DNA from: Homalodisca vitripennis
Lineage: Eukaryota; Arthropoda; Insecta; Hemiptera; Cicadellidae
Length of the DNA stretch: 64,000 nucleotides
Assembly (NCBI RefSeq): GCF_021130785.1
Contig: NC_060208.1
Location: forward strand, 50,160,501-50,224,500
Direction: 5' to 3'
Below the pieces are notes generated by a model that saw nothing but the letters and a program-made list of their open reading frames with translations, was not told the DNA's origin and ran no database searches. Positions 25,791 through 37,759 of the stretch are shown in pieces. Within the stretch, counting starts at the first letter, position 1, and each line of letters begins with the position of its first letter. Both the position numbers and the translations under genes were made by a program.

Positions 25791-28667
25791 TTTCTATCGT
25801 ATGATCGTTTTCCAGCATAAACAGTCGTTAAAAACCTTAATGGAAAACTAAGACACTTAAAGACAGACAACCAGAAAACTAATAACTGTTGCACAACTGT
25901 CCCATTAATTTGTATTCTTGTCTTTGTGCAGTGAACCGAACCCTGAAATATTTGCCCGGATTTTATAGTTGACGAAACAATCCGGAAATATACGAAATCT
26001 TATGGTGAGATATGAGCTACATAATAAAACTAGAATAAATTGTATTTAATAATATATTATTCCCAATTGAAAAATATAAGTTACAATTTATAAACTGTTA
26101 AAATTATCAGGAAACTCATTTTTGATATTAGTCTTTCGGATTTATCTTTATAATTATGTAAATACTATAGAGAAAAAGTATAGAATAGAAAAAAAGTAAA
26201 ATTTTCTAATAAATAGATTAAAACCGTGTGTATAAAGTCACTGGTAAACATGTTTTGCAAAATGTTCCAATTAGAACCCGTTATCTAATTACAGCACGTA
26301 GCCCTTTGTTTTGTTGTTAATGGACCTTTGTAATTATTCTGGATATATTTTCCCGTTCTTGGTGGTTGTTTTAAATAGGTTTCTTAAAAAAATAAAGTCA
26401 CCAAAATATAAATACATTGAATTCATATATAAATTAGAAAATTGATATTTAGACTTGATTAATAAATTGATGGAATTACCATAATTACAGGAAGCATAAA
26501 TACATTTATGAAATATAATGGAATATTTTAAAATTATAAGAATACTTAAAAAAATGAAATATCTAAATGCTAAAATATGTCGGTGTTACTTACTAACCAT
26601 TAATTTGCTTTAATCTATTGGGTTTTCTGTTATAATTTTTTGTTTAATGTATTTTTTCTAAATAATTATATTTGAGTGTTGTAAGAGTTCTTTTCATGCT
26701 ACCTATCCTATTCCTAGAAAAATGATTTCATGATATTTTTGCATTATTGGATCTACTTTCTAATAACTACCCAATTATAACCTGTTAAGTAACCAACTTA
26801 TATAGTGTTAGTCATCCGTGAATTATGATTGTCAATATAACTATTTTGATATAACTTGTGGAGTGCAATCCGTTGGTGATTCATACTTATAAGAAGCTCA
26901 TACTGTAATGAGCCAAATCTAAGATAAACATACATTTTGGAGGAAAACATTTGTGCCCAATTTGTTTACAAAATATCATAAAAATCTGTTTAAGCTTTGT
27001 AATGTTTGTGTCTTACACGTTTAGGACATATAGCATATCGATTAAACGAAATGTTTTGCCATAAGTAATAAGTAAATGTGAAAGTGGATTTGAAGGTAAT
27101 AAAGAATAATGCAACTGCAAAATGAAAATATTAGACTGGTATCAAAGAACATAATTTCCACAATGGCTGTAAAACAATTATGTAGTATTCAATTGTTTTC
27201 CTCACGACGGTGTCATCTAAAACATAAATCCTACTTGAAGGTGTTATATTTTTATCTTGTTTTGCGAGAAGACGTTCTTAGTTGTTGAAATTTTTATTCA
27301 GAATATATTAATAATATTGAAATGGAAATTATAGGATAATTTCAAACTTGTCAGATACCATCCTCTTAAAGGCCTCCCTTCAATGAATACTTAAAAGTTT
27401 AAAAATTGCTGTTAATATATTAAAAAGATATAAACCAGGTATTTAAGATATAATGAAGTTTATTTAAATAAGACATTAATACGAATATGGATACACGTCG
27501 TCACATGGAAGAACAAAGAGGGAGGAACAGTAGGCAGGAGCATCGTACAGGTTAGCGTGGCGTTCTAATTAACGTTAGTTATTGTGACGATTCTCATAAC
27601 ATGGAGAAGCGGTCATTGTTGAATTGGTCAATTTTTTTTCAACAGATTAACTACAGAACAGAAGTCAAAATGACTAACCACAACTTGATGTTGGGAATTT
27701 GCACATAAAAACTTATGATATTAAAAGTATAGATTTAATGTACAAACCTATGCATAAATTTCTTTATATTTTGTGGAAATTATTAAATTGAATGGTGATT
27801 AGTAAAAGGGTCAATGGGTTCAATCGAAATGAATGATTTTTTGTAATTTAAATAGTTACTACATGAGAAACTTTATAAAAACTGTCCCATGAACTGATTT
27901 CGGTCATTTGCCATCTTTACAGGTTACAAATGGTATAAATATTTTTTGATGTAACACCAAGTGCTTTCTTGGTACTACTAATAAAATATGTTGGCAATTA
28001 AATATTGTTAATTTGCTACTTTTTAATAATTTCTCCAGATTCTTCACTTTTTGTGTTTCAATATTCTTACTACCAAGCCTTCAAGTGGTTATTTGGCATA
28101 TGTAGATTATTATAGTATACGAGTTCTTTTAGTTCTGAAATATATGGTAATAACCATGTTAAAACTTTAAATTAATATCCTTAAAAATTTCATATGAAAG
28201 TTTATGGTTTATTAATATATTACTAAACCATAGAGAATGTGTACATTTTAAATTTTACATGCATTATTTTAGAAAGAAAACATTTACTTATCATAATTAA
28301 AGAAATATCAGAAGGAGTAAAATTGGTACAAGTATGTAAAATAGGATCGTTTGAACTTAACAATTAGTAAAATGTATATTTTGAAGAATTGATTTCTTTG
28401 TGGGTTCCAATGGCAAAAATAATTCATTTAAAGGAGGAATTTAACCCAAAAATAATTAGTTTTCAAATAAGGTGCACACTTACCCTCTATATTATGTCGT
28501 GAATTTCGTCTTTTATATTGCTCGTGAGAGATCTGAAAACTGTAAATAAAGCACATACATTTTAAACAAAGTAACTTTAGTTGAAATATACGTCATCGTA
28601 TTTGGCTCATGTAATATGAAATAGAGGTTTTAAAAGTACTTATAAATTCAAACTAAGTGGAAACTGA
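25791..28667. other. Non-coding AT-rich stretch
   Basis: No coding signal, no RNA gene and no repeat identified. Confidence 0.6.
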
Positions 28668-29291
28668 AAGAAAGAGACTGCTATTAAATACAAAGCAATG
28701 GAAACTAAGTGGTTAAAAATTGCTTTTAACTCTTCTAGCCTCTCAACCACATTATTATACTAGTACGTTTGAAGTACCTCTTGGTATTGTGTATCGAATT
28801 TCTTTACTCATCAATGTACTAATTATCTATAGGCAGATGTGAGCTTGACGACTGAACATAGAGTTTTAATACATTACTTTTGGAATGGTTCAGATTGTCT
28901 TGGTTTGGACTAATAAATCAATGATTCGAAAACTTATATTGTTCTACATACATATTGTATATAAGTTAATTATCTAGAAAAATTGCCAATTTGGCCGAGT
29001 GAAAACATTGTGAAAATCAATTTCACGATAATTTTGCTTGCTCGGTACATATAAATTCTCCGCCAACGTACATTTGTTAGGAAATTTTGTGTGACATAAG
29101 TAGGATTTCGTGTCTTAGCATATATTTATTGTCTTCCAATCGTTTTGATTTATAATGGATGAAAATTTTAAACATATACAGTATTATACAAAATAAACAG
29201 TACTGAAATGGTAATATTTTTACTATGGTAAACTCATTAACATTACATATAGATTTTACAAATAAATACAAGTCAAAGGAATCAAAATCGG

Positions 29292-30391
29292 TTAAAATAG
29301 GGTACTAATATGTTCAATATGATCCCCGTTCAATTTGAGGCAACACTCGTACCGTTATTGTAGGTTTTGCATCATTTTTAAGAATAGGGGTTGTTCTATT
29401 CTCCTAATACACATCTCTTTTTTTTCTTTGAGTTTAAAGATGGTAGAGGGTGAGTCCTCGGGGGAAATGTTTTCTTTCAACATTCCCTAGACGTAGGCGT
29501 CCGGTGTTGTAAGATCTGGAGAGTGGGCTGCGCAAGGAAAGTTTTTTCAAAGGGAGATGAGACGGTTGCCAAAGGTTTGTTGGAGGAAAGCAATGTTGTT
29601 AACGGCAGTTGCGCCATCTTGCTGGAACCACTGTGAATTTAACGACAGGTTAAGTGCACAACGAAATCTCCTGAGATCTCTAATAAAACCATCAAGAATA
29701 GCCCTTTATAGATACTGATTTACAGTAAGAGTATCTCCATTCTTGCCTTCAAAAATGTATGTTCCCACTATACCCCTCCCAGACACAGCGCACCAAATGG
29801 TTGCATGCTTACTATGCTGTGCCATCTCTACAATGTCAGGACGTTCAAATCAAAGGAAACGTGTTGTCTGCTTGTTTATGACACCATTAAGGTGCACATG
29901 ACATTCATCTGTAAACCATACGTCACTCAGAAACTCTGGTCCTTCATAGCACATTGCTAACATTGAAGCACAGTATTGAACTCTGACTAGTTTTTTTTCT
30001 ACAGTTCAAAGGTTGTCCAGTTTGTATCCTGTAGGGAAAACCGCCAATGTGTTTGAACATTCTTCGCATTGACGTGTTACTAATATTCAGTTTAAGAGAA
30101 GCTCGCATTAGGCTGCGGTGACTGTATCACTTCTTGCAATACTCTTCCGTGGTTTTCATTTGTACAAACAGTTTAGTTGGGCGACTTGAAAAGCCCTTTC
30201 GCTGTGTCAAAACACTACCTGTTCTTCGAAATCTTTCATCAACACTAAGCATTACTAGTCGGGTTTTTGTGGAAATATTCCTGAACACGTAATGCAGTGT
30301 ATGACAAGCTTGGCCCACTCGTACGTCGAATTCCGTATGAGCGAAAATAATGCTCTACGATAAAAACTTTCTCTACCATTGTTAGCACCAT
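29292..30391 (-). pseudogene. Decayed DD41D-type Tc1/mariner transposase (second family)
   Basis: Read on the minus strand from the ATG at 30391. It opens MVLTMVEKVFIVEHYFRSYG, then RFRRTGSVLTQRKGFSSRP, the linker between the two DNA-binding HTH parts. Further on: WFTDECHVHLNGVINKQ (first Asp), QWFQQDGATA (second Asp), SPDLTTPD (third Asp), and the C-terminal LNGDHIEHI ending with TAA at 29292-29294. Several stops (for example after GNRLISL) and frame changes interrupt it. Thirty-eight residues now separate the second and third Asp, three fewer than DD41D, probably an in-frame loss in the QQDGATA-HTA region. Terminal inverted repeats were not found. It differs in sequence from the element at 3.2 kb. 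Confidence 0.85.
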
Positions 30392-30452
30392 GTTAGCAAA
30401 AACTAATCTCAAATAAGACAGAAATAATGAAGCTGTGGCAACAATCGACAAT

Positions 30453-30490
30453 TGAATCAGCTGATCAAGAAGGCAACTACAGCTGATTCA
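30453..30490. repeat. 11-bp inverted repeat (hairpin) upstream of the decayed transposase
   Basis: TGAATCAGCTG at 30453-30463 is the exact reverse complement of CAGCTGATTCA at 30480-30490, with a 16-nt spacer. It sits 60-100 bp upstream of the transposase start and may be a remnant of the element's terminus. Confidence 0.7.
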
Positions 30491-30713
30491 GTTTTAGTAC
30501 TGTTTATTAACTGTATAATAAATACCATTTTGTAGTTCCTACCCCCTCCCTCTTTAAAACATTTATAAAACAAATGACAATACTATATGACGTATTGTAG
30601 TATAACTGTAGCTTTTACTTAGCTATACTTAGCTAGTTTTCTTTCTTTAAAGTCCTTCACTTTGCTCTTTGTTCGTAAGAAAGAGACTGCTATTAAATAC
30701 AAAGCAATGGAAA

Positions 30714-33700
30714 TTAAAGAAATGGAAAGCATTTTACCATAAACTCAGGTTCATACTAAGTGTGAGTATTCCATTTCTATATAGTTTAGAAAAACAATTA
30801 TTGTAGTTAATTAATTAATTATTTCCAGTAAATTAACTATGTGAACTAATATCACTTTACAGCCCTGTGTTTATACCTCCGTGTAATTACATGCGGAATT
30901 CCATTAACTATTATGTACGAAATTATAATTGAGCTTATTTATAATTACTGTTGTGGAAGGTTTGAATACATAACAGTGAATAGGCAATAACGTTACAAAT
31001 GCTGTATTGCATCAAAGGGTGCCGGCGTTTTGTTTATATCAGTAACATGTTTGCCTGAGGAAACATAGTCATGGTTTGTTTGTTAATAATAATACAACAT
31101 TACAATATATTAGAATAGGTGGGCGCCAACCTTATTTCAGCTCCATAACAACAATGTTCAACTGAAACACTTTTACTATCCTGTATTTTATCATAGAGAT
31201 ACGGTTCATTTTAAACATGTATTTAATAAGCGTGCAACAGTTTTTCGACATTTAAATAACTGTATTGGTTATTTAGAAAACTAATCTTAAACCTTTTAAA
31301 ATGTTTAATGCATATTAATTATACATATGAGATGATACGTATTCCATAACTATAAACTAGCTCACATACAAAATTCAAATTTTGTAACAACATTTTTCTG
31401 AAGGAAAGCGCTTATCTATTCTAACACTGTTAATTGATTCTGTAATAGTCTTGCTGTTAGTGCGATTTACATTGAGTTTGTGCTATGATTTGAAAAATTA
31501 CGTTTATTCAGATGTAAATTGATAACTATACTTCACTTTGTAAGAAAATGCATAGGAAATGTTTTACTAGAAATACTATTAAGTTCTATATGCATAATAC
31601 GTTATAATAGTAGTACTAACACACTCAATTGGCTTTAGGTATTATATCTTTTTTATCGGATTTTATTTTATTAGTTGTAAAAACAAAATTTTACATACAA
31701 ATACTAAAAAATAACGAACATTTTTTTAAATATGCTATAAGGTTCAGAATGATTAATGAAAGATAAATATTGATTTTATGTGTTGATGAATGAAATAATC
31801 TCAACTGATTAATTATTGACATGGGAATTATAGTATTATTTACTATTATTTACTTTTAGCTGTAATTTAACTTTTATATTTGTCGTAGCTGATAGGGATG
31901 GCATAGAGTGCGTTAAACCTAAGTCGTGTAAAGTGTAACATTTAGGAATGCATCATCGATGTAACTTACATCTTGAGCAAGGCAGAAATATGCAGAGACC
32001 CTTTTTGAAAACTACCTCGGTGTGTAGAAACGCGATATCTTGCTGTGTGATAACCTTATGCAGAATCAATAGTCATTAGGCTACCAGCCAGACCAGATAT
32101 TTCCACCTCACAGTGTTTACAGCACGATAACATTCATAAAAATAGACATATTAGTTCTAAATATTTTTCTACTTAGTTTTACTTTATCCTCCAAATGTGA
32201 TATACGAAAAATATTGTAATCGTTACGAAAAATTTGTTTTGGGCGGAGAAATTTATTTTGAAACTGTCTATACTAGCCAAAAACAATGTGTTTTTATCAG
32301 TTTACACGGATGTGAATATATGTATAGCGCACGTATCGACCAAATTCTTGATCCGCGAAACGCATTACAAAAGTTTTAAGTGTCAATAACCCTAGTTTTT
32401 CTTATTACACTGCATGTTACCAAAAAACAGTTAATACATAATATCCGTTTGTTTTATGATGATGCTAATAAGATAATGTGGTTTAAACTGTTTTTATACA
32501 CTTTTAAGTCACATCTGCTTGGAGAGTATTGCTAAATATAGTTTATACACAACAAATCACATAGGTTGTCCTATGTAGGTACCAGTGGTGTAATGTGAGT
32601 TAAAGGACTAGAACTCTTTCCGGAAAATTAATTTTGAAACCGTTACACACAATTTTTGTTCTGAATATTAAAATACTGAGAATGCCATTTCAATAAAATG
32701 AAGTTGAGTCTTGTTTTAAACACAGTAATTGAAGCCACATCATTAATCTTAACTATCAGTTTTTGTTACAACTTTATTTTGAAACTGCCAAGTACTTTTA
32801 AATCACCCATTTGCCGGTCAATTACACTAGTCAAATGCAATACTGCAAACCTAAACAAAAGTTAGGTTTTATGAAAATGTATTCACTTTATTTAGAGATT
32901 TGACATCTTCCAAGCAGTATAAAAGACTAAATACATCACAAAATAAAAGTACGATTTATTTTGAATCATTTTAATTTTTGGTTTATATTTTCCACTTAAA
33001 TTACTTAATTGTGGTCAGTTTAATACGCAGTGCAAACATTCTTTAATAAATACATTTTAAAAATTCAGAATTTGTTCAAACGATCTTTTTTTCAAAGAAG
33101 GAAACATTTTTCATATTAATTTCTTGATTGTCATATAAGCTGTATTTCTTTAATATACCATAAAACTAATAAGATTATTAAAGTTTTAAGAAATAAAAAA
33201 TTTGGGAAATTCAAATAGAAACATTTTGACACTTAGTTCATAATAGCTGATAAGTAAATAATGCAGATTCTTTACCATTGTGAAGACCAATCGTTAACAT
33301 GTAAACAATGCAAAAATTGCCATACAATAAACAGGACGGTAAAAAATTGCCTATTCATTACTTCTTGTCTGATTTTTATATTTTGGGTTTTTAAATATTT
33401 ATAATGAAATATGTTGACTTTTTATATTCTTCCTCTAGTTCTATGATTTATAAAATTTTATTGTATTAAGCCCTCAACTTACTGCCGCGCCGTCTTGAAA
33501 CCACATATGCCAATTTATCATTGTTTTTTACTGATTTGAGATTGCAAGAACAATACTACCATTTTGTGAAGTTTTATTTTTATTCTTTTTAAGATATCTA
33601 AAAAACACATACGGTAATAAGGACGTTAAACTAGGCATTTCTGACACACTCTTTATATTAAATATTTTGTTTCCCTTGTCCCTTTGAAAGAATTCTCAAA

Positions 33701-34999
33701 CATTAGTAGAGTTAGGAAACACCCTGAATAGAAAAATTACCTAAGACGTCAAAAATCTACTGTACCTGTAAGTAATTTTTAAGTCTTCTATAATAACATA
33801 ATTCTTTTTCAAATCTTTAGTAATGTCATGTAAATAAGTCAGATTTGTGTATAGTTAAAAATATCCGTATTATTGCACAGGATTTACTAATTTTATATTT
33901 AATTTTGAAATTATAATTATACATTAGACGTGTAGTAGTGGTTACAGGAGTGTTATTGTAAACCCCCCCTAGTTTATTACTATAACATCCGTCAGGCACT
34001 TCCTCTGTGTTGCACAACAATACATATACTATTTTATTCATACAACTATGTTACGTACTGATGTAACTGTACTACAATGTGCACTTTATTATATGAATAT
34101 AACTACATTCCAAGTGACGTCAGTACCTTTAAGAAGTGAAAATGTTACAGTTAGTAATATTAATCTTGACTACGTTTCTTCTGATAATAAATGATAGCAC
34201 GCTTTTATAATCCTGTACAAAATATGTATACCTATTTTATATGTTGTTATTAACAGAATGAAGTGACAAATACCTGTTTACATAATTCTTTAGCCGTTTC
34301 GTCATTGACGGCGCTTTAGGAAAATCAACCACATAGTGCTTAGGGCACAACTCAATCTCATGTATGAACTCCTATACCTCAAAGATTCAATTCTGATAAC
34401 ACATGGTCTACACTAAGAGTATTTATGGAAAGTAAATATAACAAAAAGAAAAATATTGTTTTTGAACAAATGCAAAATGTGTTGCGGCTTAATTTTACAT
34501 TTATTACTTAACCTGCTCTAAAACATAAGTCCTCATGTACTGTACTAGAAATTAATCTTTCTAACGCTAATATTTATGAAATTATATTTAAAATTTAATA
34601 AATATTATATTATAACCCAAATGAGTAATAAATATATATTCCCTTCATTCGAATGGAACTTCCATTTCGTTAACCCATCCAAGTACTAATTAGCGAAAAA
34701 TGTATAACTACAAATTAATACAGAACCATGAATCTAAAATAAGTAAAACAGAAAAACTTACGACTTATATCCATGCCCAAGATAGTAACATAAGACTTAT
34801 AAACGATGATCCCAAGCATATAATCGTATTATTAGAATATAAAACACAGAAAAATACAACTAAAGACATATGTTTTAATATTTGTATATTTTAATGTGAA
34901 CTTTATAGACGGTATGTCATTCTTTATTTTATGTGATTTATGAGCTATACGCTCTATCAACAATATTATAGGTTTCACAATTTATTCATATTAAATATT
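30714..34999. other. Non-coding AT-rich stretch
   Basis: Short frames at 32197-32379, 33826-34041 and 34700-34894 are AT-rich, without recognisable motifs. Nothing else is seen. Confidence 0.6.
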
Positions 35000-35146
35000 T
35001 TAATTTACTATCATTGGTAAATAAACAAAAATTTTCCAATATTTATTTTTATTGCTAGGCCTTTCGGAATCAATGATTCTATCATCAGGCACTTCACAAA
35101 TGAAATAAATGAAATTTATATTTATTTACTAGTGATAGTAAATTAA
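35000..35146. repeat. 28-nt inverted repeats around hammerhead-like motif B
   Basis: 35000-35027 (TTAATTTACTATCATTGGTA...) and 35119-35146 are inverted repeats with 25 of 28 matches. The motif TTTTCCAAT also recurs just inside the left arm and just outside the right arm. Confidence 0.88.
35051..35093 (-). ncRNA. Hammerhead-ribozyme-like hairpin of a Penelope-type element (B)
   Basis: Minus strand: GUGC, core CUGAUGA (35088-35082), stem II GAAUC/GAUUC with an AUU loop, GAAA (35065-35062), palindromic AGGCCU forming a minimal stem III, then A and GCA, which can pair with UGC before the core. All conserved hammerhead core bases (CUGANGA, GAAA, UH) are present. Stem II is joined through an extra U and an A-C mismatch. 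It matches motif A in layout though not in sequence, as expected of different Penelope families. Confidence 0.55.
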
Positions 35147-36494
35147 ACCTTTTTCCAATGCTCCAAGATTCTTCATATAAAATATGTTTGTCTCGTCATA
35201 TGATAGGGTTAAAGTACGTAGCATTACTACAATTAGTGATAACATAGTAATTATTCATATATGTGAATAAGAAATTTTTGAGGCTACATTTATAATATTA
35301 TTCATATATTTTAAAGGTAATTAAAAACCCTGTAAGTCATACAAGATTGACAGTAAATACTCTAGATAGGTGCGCTCGTTAATTCTCACATACAGTATTC
35401 ATAAACATGAGAGTGCCGATAATCTTTGAAATGCTGGAACGTAAAAAGGTTCAAAGAGAATTTAAATCCATCCTTTAGTAGAGAGAGACCTGTTCAGAAA
35501 TGTTTGTAGGCTCCCAAAGTGTCCTATGTGATTAACGCTGCATGTGCTAATGTCAACCTTCAACATACTGAACTCCTGCATAACATGAAAATCTCACTGG
35601 TACGACCGAACGTTGAGCATAATGAAAATTTAACTGGTTAAACTTTAAGTGGTGCTTATGTTTTCTTTGGATTAATTTATGAGTATTATTTTTCTAGATA
35701 GCAGTTTTATTATTTCTAACCTCAAAACGTGTGATTCAACTTTGAATTCTTTTCCTAAAAACCACTAAAAATCATGGAATGTTCTATTAAATACTAGTCA
35801 CTATGGATTTTACCACGGTAAACCGAAGTAGAGTGGTAATACAAGTTTCAATCATTCAAGTAGTTCTCACTAAATTAAATATCCTTTGTAAGACATTACA
35901 ATTTTAGAGAACAATCCTGATTTATGGAATGTCATCCTAGTAACTGTAAAATTCAGTGCCCTGAATTCTGATATTAAAAATACTTGCTAATGAACAAATA
36001 TATCTTAGTAACATAACTGTTTTTAACAATTCAATAATATTCACTTTGAGGTCCTTTGTAATTTACTGTTTTAAAATAGGAATTATTCCCAGAAATGTTG
36101 CTTTTTTAACATTTAGTGCGCATGTATTAATTATAAGGTATGCACGGTAGTGTAAGTATACTGAGGTTCATCTGGAACTAATCTTAGTGTTTTAGTAGAG
36201 CAGGTTGGATACTTTCAGGCTATGGGGTACGTTCTAGAGAGAAATACTCATTAGCTTGTTTTTTTTTTCTTAAACATTTTTTTTTAAACTCTTTTGAATT
36301 AACAAGAACATCTACAAAAAATACAGTCTAAGTTGACTTAAGGAGTTCTTGAAATTTCAATGACTAATCTTCAGCCGTATCAGAACGGTGTAGTAGTTGT
36401 CTTGCTGGTTAAATTTGTTAAAGAGAAGATTCATAAAAATGGAGGTGTTTTCAAAATAAAAAATGTATTGAATATGTTTAGAATAGTATTTTTA

Positions 36495-36715
36495 TTTTAC
36501 GGGAGACGCCAATCTCCTTTAAGCCTTATTCTACCGTCTTCATGGGCTACTGGTCTGTGTGAGGATCTTGTCAATTAAAATACGGAGGAGACGACACAGT
36601 ACAAGATCTATGTTATTGGTAAAAAAGGGGTCGGTCATAGAAATGATTTAGAACTGCACCATCTCAGATCAGAAATCCGCCTTTATTAGCCACTTGCCTA
36701 TCGGCCATCCCAATT
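36495..36715 (-). mobile_element. tRNA-derived SINE, copy 2
   Basis: Minus strand: head GGCCGATAGGCAAGTGGCTA with a B-box-like CAGTTCTAAATCA, then a body matching copy 1 in CATAGATCTTGTACTGTGTC, GACAAGATCCTCACACAGAC and the end AATAAGGCTTAAAGGAGATT. More diverged in the head than copy 1. Confidence 0.6.
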
Positions 36716-37139
36716 ATCAAAATCTGATTACACTGAAAGTACATTTACAATGGGTTTCATATTTACTATGGCAGATTCAACTGTAAGTGTGTAAATAGTT
36801 AAGTATCAGTAAAGGCAGTTCGGACGATTCCTAAAGTTTAAACTTACGTCACTAATCCTTTTTCTTGAAGGTTACTCGGTTTCTCATAACCAACTAATCG
36901 ACTATTATTTTAGCACTGTTTCCTATGTCAATACAAAATACCTAATTCGATAAGAGTTGTTTAAATTTTGTTATTTAATATCCAAACAATCATCTAATGC
37001 AAAACTTTTCTAGCACTCTTGGTGAGAGACCACATTCAGACTATTGTATTCATCGAAAAGAAATTTTTACGATGCTAGTAAGACCGTTTTGAGCCACATC
37101 TACTACGTTCTTCTGACTAGTATCCTTTGAGAACAAACA

Positions 37140-37560
37140 AGGAACACATTTCTTGGAAAAACTTTGTAAAAGCCTTCTCCCATATATCGCAAGTAAACTT
37201 TGGCAATGCAATAAATCCGAGCTCGAAACGAGGCGGTGGCTGGGGAGCTATCCGCTTCTACTACGAGGAAAACACCGGGCGCTACGGGCGAGAGCTCTTA
37301 TTTCATTACATCTTATATTTTCTTGTTTACACACGCAGCGCCCCGCTATCGTGCCAAGCCGACCACTTGTCATGTAAGTGGAATGTGGTACACTGTCTCG
37401 CCGCCGGGTGCCCCTAGCGCTAGTGTCGCTAGCTGTTCCGACAATCCTCAGTATTTTGTAGTCGCGCGTTGCGACAACACGTGTTTAGAGTGTGGCGCTA
37501 CTCGCGTATACAGTGTTTATAGTGACCGCTGAGGAAGGCTCATAGATTTAAAAAAATAAA
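37140..37560 (+). promoter_or_regulatory. CpG-rich block upstream of putative exon 1; candidate promoter or 5' UTR
   Basis: This 400-bp block is clearly richer in G+C and CpG than everything around it (for example CGAAACGAGGCGG, CCGGGCGCTACGGGCG, CTCGCCGCCGGG, GTCGCGCGTTGCGAC). It includes a perfect 10-bp palindrome CTAGCGCTAG at 37414-37423. All three plus frames stay open for 70-100 codons, which follows from low AT content and gives no family resemblance. Its place about 100-500 bp before the putative start codon suggests the core promoter and 5' leader of the beat-like gene. A transposon-derived GC-rich fragment is the alternative. Confidence 0.4.
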
Positions 37561-37665
37561 TGTTTACATTTCTTAAAATCCCATTATGTTAAAATTGAAA
37601 ATTGTCAGTGACTTTATTCATTGTAAATTAGCAAATGAACAGGATTGTCACTGAAAATAATTAAG

Positions 37666-37759
37666 ATGACTTCAAAAAGGGCACGCTTACTCAGCTTACT
37701 CTTGTGTATACTGAACTCTGCTTGGAGTATGTTTGTATTCCTTCCATGGTTTATTACAG
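37666..37759 (+). CDS. beat: Putative first coding exon: signal peptide of the beat-like gene
   Basis: The ATG at 37666 opens MTSKRARLLSLLLCILNS, a basic n-region followed by a long hydrophobic stretch, and runs 31 codons plus one base to the donor ACAG|GTAATA. An in-frame TGA at 37636 closes the frame upstream. The leftover G (phase 1) joins the GA that begins exon 2 to make Gly32, so the frame continues into the first Ig domain. A short upstream ORF (37635-37664) ends two bases before the start codon. A separate phase-1 signal-peptide exon far upstream fits what is known of beat genes. The link rests on phase, strand, position and signal-peptide character; nothing else in the window competes for it. 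An 18.6-kb first intron is implied. It could instead belong to another gene with a membrane-anchoring N-terminus. Confidence 0.6.

Larger units (their letters stand above)
28668..30713. repeat. 37-bp exact direct repeats bracketing the decayed transposase
   Basis: The same 37 bases (starting AAGAAAGAGACTGCTATTAA) occur at 28668-28704 and 30677-30713, 2,009 bp apart, on the same strand. The transposase relic at 29292-30391 lies between them. The copies are identical while the enclosed transposase is badly decayed. Confidence 0.9.

Noticed and set aside
37127..37532. Three overlapping open frames in the CpG-rich block
   Set aside because: All three frames are open because stop codons are rare in GC-rich DNA. 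None resembles a protein.
37666..37759. Exon as the N-terminus of a long-chain acyl-CoA synthetase
   Set aside because: The hydrophobic start with FVFLPWFIT loosely recalls the membrane anchor of ACSL3/4 proteins, but no other synthetase exon is seen, while phase and strand fit the beat gene downstream.
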